Source: an archaeon
GTDB taxonomy: Archaea; Nanobdellota; Nanobdellia; Woesearchaeales; JAHJEM01
Assembly: GCA_020057445.1 (NCBI GenBank)
Contig: JAGVFV010000086.1
Span: 1 to 6,558, forward strand
DNA: 6,558 nt
Reading direction: 5' to 3'
Under the pieces are notes generated by a model that saw only the letters and a list, made by a program, of their open reading frames with translations, was not told the origin of the DNA and made no database searches. This document shows, piece by piece, positions 4,240 through 6,558 of this stretch (its first letter is position 1; the number at the start of each line of letters is the position of its first letter). The position numbers were made by a program, and so were the translations under genes.

Positions 4240-4971
4240 ATGAATGTCGCATTATTCAAGGAGATCGGATTCACCGAGCGGGAGATAAAAGTGTACGCTG
4301 CCCTCATCGAAATAGGCCAGAGCACTGCAGGCCCGATAGCTGGAAAAGCAGGATTATCCCACACAAAAGTCTACGAAACACTCGACCGGCTGATCCACAA
4401 GGGACTCGTCTCCTACACCATCCTTTCAAAGACCAAGCACTTCCAGGCCGGAGACCCAAAAGAGATCCTCAACATCCTCGATGAGAGAAAGCGAAAGATC
4501 CTCGCAGAAATAGAGGAATTGGAGCTAAAAAACAGGTTTGCCAAGGAAAAGCAGGATACGGCAGTACACGAAGGATATAATGCAGTAAATGCGCTATTCA
4601 ATAGGATCACTCAAGGACTCAGGAAGAACGACTATTATTACGCATTCGCACTCAAACAAGATTACAAGGATCCTGCCGCACCCCTGTTTTTTACGAATCT
4701 CCACAGGAAATTCGTCGACAAAAAAATAAATGATAGAGCGATAGCACATGAAGACATCAGAAAAGACATAAAATTGGCATATGCAGACAATACGAACATC
4801 AAGCTCAGATTCATACGAAGAAGCACTCCTCTTGGAATCGTCCTTGTCAAGAACAAGGTCATCCAACTGACCTGGGGCGACCTTCCGACAGCGATAGAGA
4901 TAACCTCAAAACAGATCCACAAGCAATACCTGACATTCTTCGAAGAGCTCTGGCAAGAAGCAAGAGAGTAG
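4240..4971 (+). CDS. TrmB-family transcriptional regulator
   Basis: TrmB-family proteins are archaeal winged-helix regulators, many of which sense sugars or metabolites. The 243-residue product starts with the family winged helix (residues 4-65): LFKEIGFTEREIKVYAAL, then TAGPIAGKAGLSHTKVYETL as recognition helix region (29-48) and the wing near 55-70. FQAGDPKEIL (68-77) leads into a charged coiled-coil linker (80-104) that probably makes the dimer. HEGYNAVNALFNRI (110-123) is the usual entry to the C-terminal sensor domain. The end, with VIQLTWGDLPTAIEITSK (207-224) and a final aromatic helix (TFFEELW), is typical of the shorter DPANN/euryarchaeal members. I do not see evidence for the maltose-binding domain of Thermococcus TrmB, so the ligand is unknown. 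A leaderless ATG follows the TATA box by 26-27 bases. It is a single gene, divergent from the receiver-like gene. Confidence 0.88.
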   Translation: MNVALFKEIGFTEREIKVYAALIEIGQSTAGPIAGKAGLSHTKVYETLDRLIHKGLVSYTILSKTKHFQAGDPKEILNILDERKRKILAEIEELELKNRFAKEKQDTAVHEGYNAVNALFNRITQGLRKNDYYYAFALKQDYKDPAAPLFFTNLHRKFVDKKINDRAIAHEDIRKDIKLAYADNTNIKLRFIRRSTPLGIVLVKNKVIQLTWGDLPTAIEITSKQIHKQYLTFFEELWQEARE

Positions 4972-5052
4972 CCCCGATGAAACTGTAGCTCTCAAGTCCA
5001 GAAGCTATCGACCAGATTCAGACCGCAGTTGTTGCATGATGCTAAGAATTAG

Positions 5053-5616
5053 TCACTTCGGCTTCACGTACACTTTCTGCAATGGCGGATATGTGACCAT
5101 ATCTGCAGGGCACTCTGTGTCAGTCATGCCTGATTCTGCCCTGCACACGCGCACATTGTAGATGAACTGCTTTGATGCTGCAGCCTTTGGCACATTGAAC
5201 CACAGCTTCCGATACACGCGCTCATGCGGAGAGATGGTGACTGCATTATCTGCTTCAATATAATGTGGCTGGTCAGCATCAGCCTGGCCGGCAGTGACCT
5301 TGATCTTGAACTCTGCAGGCTGGTCGAGGATGTTCTCGATGCCGATCAGGAAATACCCTGACTTCCCCCGCTGAATGTCTTCGATGACAAAAGGGATCAT
5401 CACCTTACTGCCTGACGTTATCATCACCTCCTCGATCTGGCGGCGCGTCTCTTCAGACACGTCCTGGTTGATCTGCTCAGTCCCTGCCTTCAGTTTGAAG
5501 AACAATGTCAGGCCAAGACCAAGGACGACTATCATCAGGATGAAGACGACCAAGAAATTGACCGCAAGCTCTATTCCCCTCTTGCGAAGCGATGGACTGC
5601 AGTCTGGCTTCAACAT
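5053..5616 (-). CDS. Pilin-like protein with class III signal peptide, third gene of the operon
   Basis: The 187-residue product begins with a 14-residue basic leader ending RKRG, then a long hydrophobic helix (15-40, IELAVNFLVVFILMIVVLGL) and a basic stop. This is the class III layout of archaeal prepilins and archaellins, where a PibD/FlaK-type peptidase would cut after G14 and the helix would form the filament core or an anchor. The helix is followed by an amphipathic segment (45-65) and an outside domain that looks like a beta-sandwich: alternating strands at 86-110, a surface loop, and a last strand pair near 150-187 with C158 and C169, a possible disulfide. A FlaG-like or Ig-like fold is possible but not shown. 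The start lies eight bases after the stop of the two-helix gene, so they are co-transcribed. The ribosome site is weak, which fits translational coupling. Confidence 0.8.
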   Translation of the reverse strand: MLKPDCSPSLRKRGIELAVNFLVVFILMIVVLGLGLTLFFKLKAGTEQINQDVSEETRRQIEEVMITSGSKVMIPFVIEDIQRGKSGYFLIGIENILDQPAEFKIKVTAGQADADQPHYIEADNAVTISPHERVYRKLWFNVPKAAASKQFIYNVRVCRAESGMTDTECPADMVTYPPLQKVYVKPK

Positions 5617-5624
5617 GGATGTCC

Positions 5625-5843
5625 CTACTTCATGAAATTATACTCCTTTATCAGGAGGATCATGAAGATGACGAGGATCACTGCGCCTGCAAGCATGATC
5701 GCAAACCCATAGCTTAAGCTCTCATTGAGCGAGATGATCTTATAAAAACCATAGCCCATGATGATCACGCCAAGCCACAAGAACTTGTCAAGGACAAGCT
5801 TCAGGATGTCAAACTCTTCTTCACGCGTCATATGCCTTTTCAT
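5625..5843 (-). CDS. Small two-helix membrane protein between the two pilin-like genes
   Basis: The 72-residue product has a charged N-terminus (MKRHMTREEEFD), one hydrophobic helix at about 23-41 containing LWLGVIIMGYGFY, a short polar turn (SLNES), and a second helix at about 46-66 rich in Ala, Ile, Val and Leu, ending in KEYNFMK. With an even number of helices both ends should lie on the same side, probably inside. I take the second ATG (5843), not 5849, because GAGGTG is seven bases upstream of it but only one base before 5849. The protein family is not recognised. Its place between two pilin-like genes suggests an assembly or anchoring partner for them, a gene-context inference only. Confidence 0.75.
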   Translation of the reverse strand: MKRHMTREEEFDILKLVLDKFLWLGVIIMGYGFYKIISLNESLSYGFAIMLAGAVILVIFMILLIKEYNFMK

Positions 5844-5850
5844 GAACATT

Positions 5851-5856
5851 CACCTC
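5851..5856 (-). promoter_or_regulatory. Ribosome binding site GAGGTG of the two-helix gene
   Basis: GAGGTG overlaps the last base of the preceding TAG stop and lies seven bases before ATG 5843, which decides the start. The same hexamer serves the first gene of the operon. Confidence 0.6.
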
Positions 5857-6482
5857 TACGGTTGGATAGTCAAATAAAAAGATTTTGAAGCGACGAACTT
5901 TCCCGGATCAGTATAGCCAGAGGGAAGGACTGCGACCAAGGTGCACACATAACTTCCCACGGACAGGGCATTCTGCCCAGAAAGGATCTGGGGGATCCCT
6001 TTTGGCTCGCCCTGAGGTATTGTTGCCGAAACGTCAGGAAGGATGCTTGGAAGATTGGCAACGTTCGGGGAGACAGGGCAGCCAATTCCTCCTGTTCCAG
6101 GAGTGCAGAGGATTGGTTCCAGAAGTATCTGATTCGCATTAAAGCTCCTTGCATACTTTGCGCCAGTCTCCGCGTTCGTGCATTCCAGTATCGAAAACCT
6201 GATGCCTTTATCATAGGTTATCTCCTTTGCATAGAATCCGACCAATACCTTCTTCTGTTCCTTTGACTTCATCTTGATCTCATTATCAATAGTCAGCGGA
6301 TCATCAGAACTCGGAGGATTCTTCAATTGATCTGAAGGCAAGAAAGAATTAGGATCAATATCAATAGACGTCCTCACCTTGTTCACGAAGAAAAGACCGA
6401 CACCAAGCATGGCAAATGCCAAGATGAACACGACAATCGCATTGACGCTGAGAGAGAGTGAACCTCTACGCTTATGTCTCAT
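5856..6482 (-). CDS. Pilin-like protein with class III signal peptide, first gene of the operon
   Basis: The 208-residue product starts MRHKRRG, a seven-residue basic leader, followed by SLSLSVNAIVVFILAFAML, a hydrophobic helix to about residue 33. Cleavage after G7 by a class III signal peptidase is expected, as for archaeal pilins. The outer part has a proline- and aspartate-rich stalk (40-65), a strand-rich region with C101, a glycine/proline loop holding C126 and C135, and a final beta-stretch with C180 ending YLTIQP. Two disulfides are possible. I chose ATG 6482 over 6503 and 6512 because GAGGTG lies six bases upstream, the leader then has the normal class III shape, and the TATA box at 6520-6528 predicts a transcript start near 6498. 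Helix and end resemble the third gene, suggesting paralogous subunits. Whether they build a filament or act as anchored surface proteins is open. Confidence 0.82.
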   Translation of the reverse strand: MRHKRRGSLSLSVNAIVVFILAFAMLGVGLFFVNKVRTSIDIDPNSFLPSDQLKNPPSSDDPLTIDNEIKMKSKEQKKVLVGFYAKEITYDKGIRFSILECTNAETGAKYARSFNANQILLEPILCTPGTGGIGCPVSPNVANLPSILPDVSATIPQGEPKGIPQILSGQNALSVGSYVCTLVAVLPSGYTDPGKFVASKSFYLTIQP

Positions 6483-6488
6483 CACTTC

Positions 6489-6494
6489 CACCTC
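6489..6494 (-). promoter_or_regulatory. Ribosome binding site GAGGTG of the first pilin-like gene
   Basis: GAGGTG six bases before ATG 6482 argues that the two upstream in-frame ATGs (6503, 6512) are not the start. Confidence 0.6.
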
Positions 6495-6519
6495 TTTTTC
6501 CATTCCTTGCATACTTTAA

Positions 6520-6528
6520 TTTATAAAT
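6520..6528 (-). promoter_or_regulatory. TATA box of the pilin-like operon
   Basis: On the minus strand TTTATAAAT, centred near 6524, predicts transcription from about 6498 and a leader of roughly 16 bases that contains GAGGTG. The remaining bases to 6558 show nothing else I can support. Confidence 0.6.
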
Positions 6529-6558
6529 GTTTCTATGAGGATTATGCCCTGCGCATCC

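Noticed and set aside
4972..5052. Possible C/D-box RNA or terminator hairpin in the 81-base convergent gap
   Set aside because: A partial C-box-like CGATGA and a 5-bp TAGCT/AGCTA repeat with a 12-base loop are present, but there is no properly placed D box and the stem is too weak.
1..6558. CRISPR array, insertion sequence, or long direct repeats
   Set aside because: No regularly spaced repeats, transposase motifs or terminal repeats were seen on either strand by eye.

Overview
The window reads as a piece of an archaeal chromosome, most probably from a DPANN-type lineage (Woesearchaeota- or Pacearchaeota-like; the phylum is inferred from the gene repertoire, not proven). Support for archaea: AT-rich TATA boxes centred 26-27 bases before the start codon of several genes, so that those mRNAs would be almost leaderless; a short archaeal-type triosephosphate isomerase; a TrmB-family regulator; and two membrane proteins with class III (prepilin/archaellin-type) signal peptides. 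Genes are densely packed.

Layout. (1) 30-1529, plus strand: a tight, overlapping three-gene operon of a 52-residue zinc-ribbon protein, a NYN/LabA-type nuclease-fold protein and a bacterial-type prolipoprotein diacylglyceryl transferase (lgt). (2) 1553-2086, minus strand: an orphan protein of unknown function. (3) 2087-2296: a 210-base divergent intergenic region with TATA boxes, a 42-base stem structure and a dyad before the next gene. (4) 2297-2659, plus: a B-box-like zinc-binding protein. (5) 2699-3370, plus: tpiA, leaderless, with its own TATA box. (6) 3456-4115, minus: a receiver-like protein of an uncharacterised family. It is divergent from (7) 4240-4971, plus: a TrmB-family regulator. 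An inverted repeat lies between their promoters. (8) 6482-5053, minus: a three-gene operon of pilin-like protein, small two-helix membrane protein and second pilin-like protein, with its own TATA box.

Functional reading. tpiA serves central carbon metabolism. The pilin-like operon probably makes minor subunits of a type IV-pilus-like surface structure, or membrane-anchored extracellular beta-domain proteins. Lgt implies that this cell makes lipid-anchored lipoproteins by a bacterial route, which is notable if its membrane is made of archaeal ether lipids. The two minus-strand orphans (1553-2086 and 3456-4115) use codons unlike their neighbours (many TTG Leu, GAT, ATT and TTT), which suggests weak expression or later acquisition. 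No tRNA, rRNA, CRISPR array or insertion sequence was recognised.
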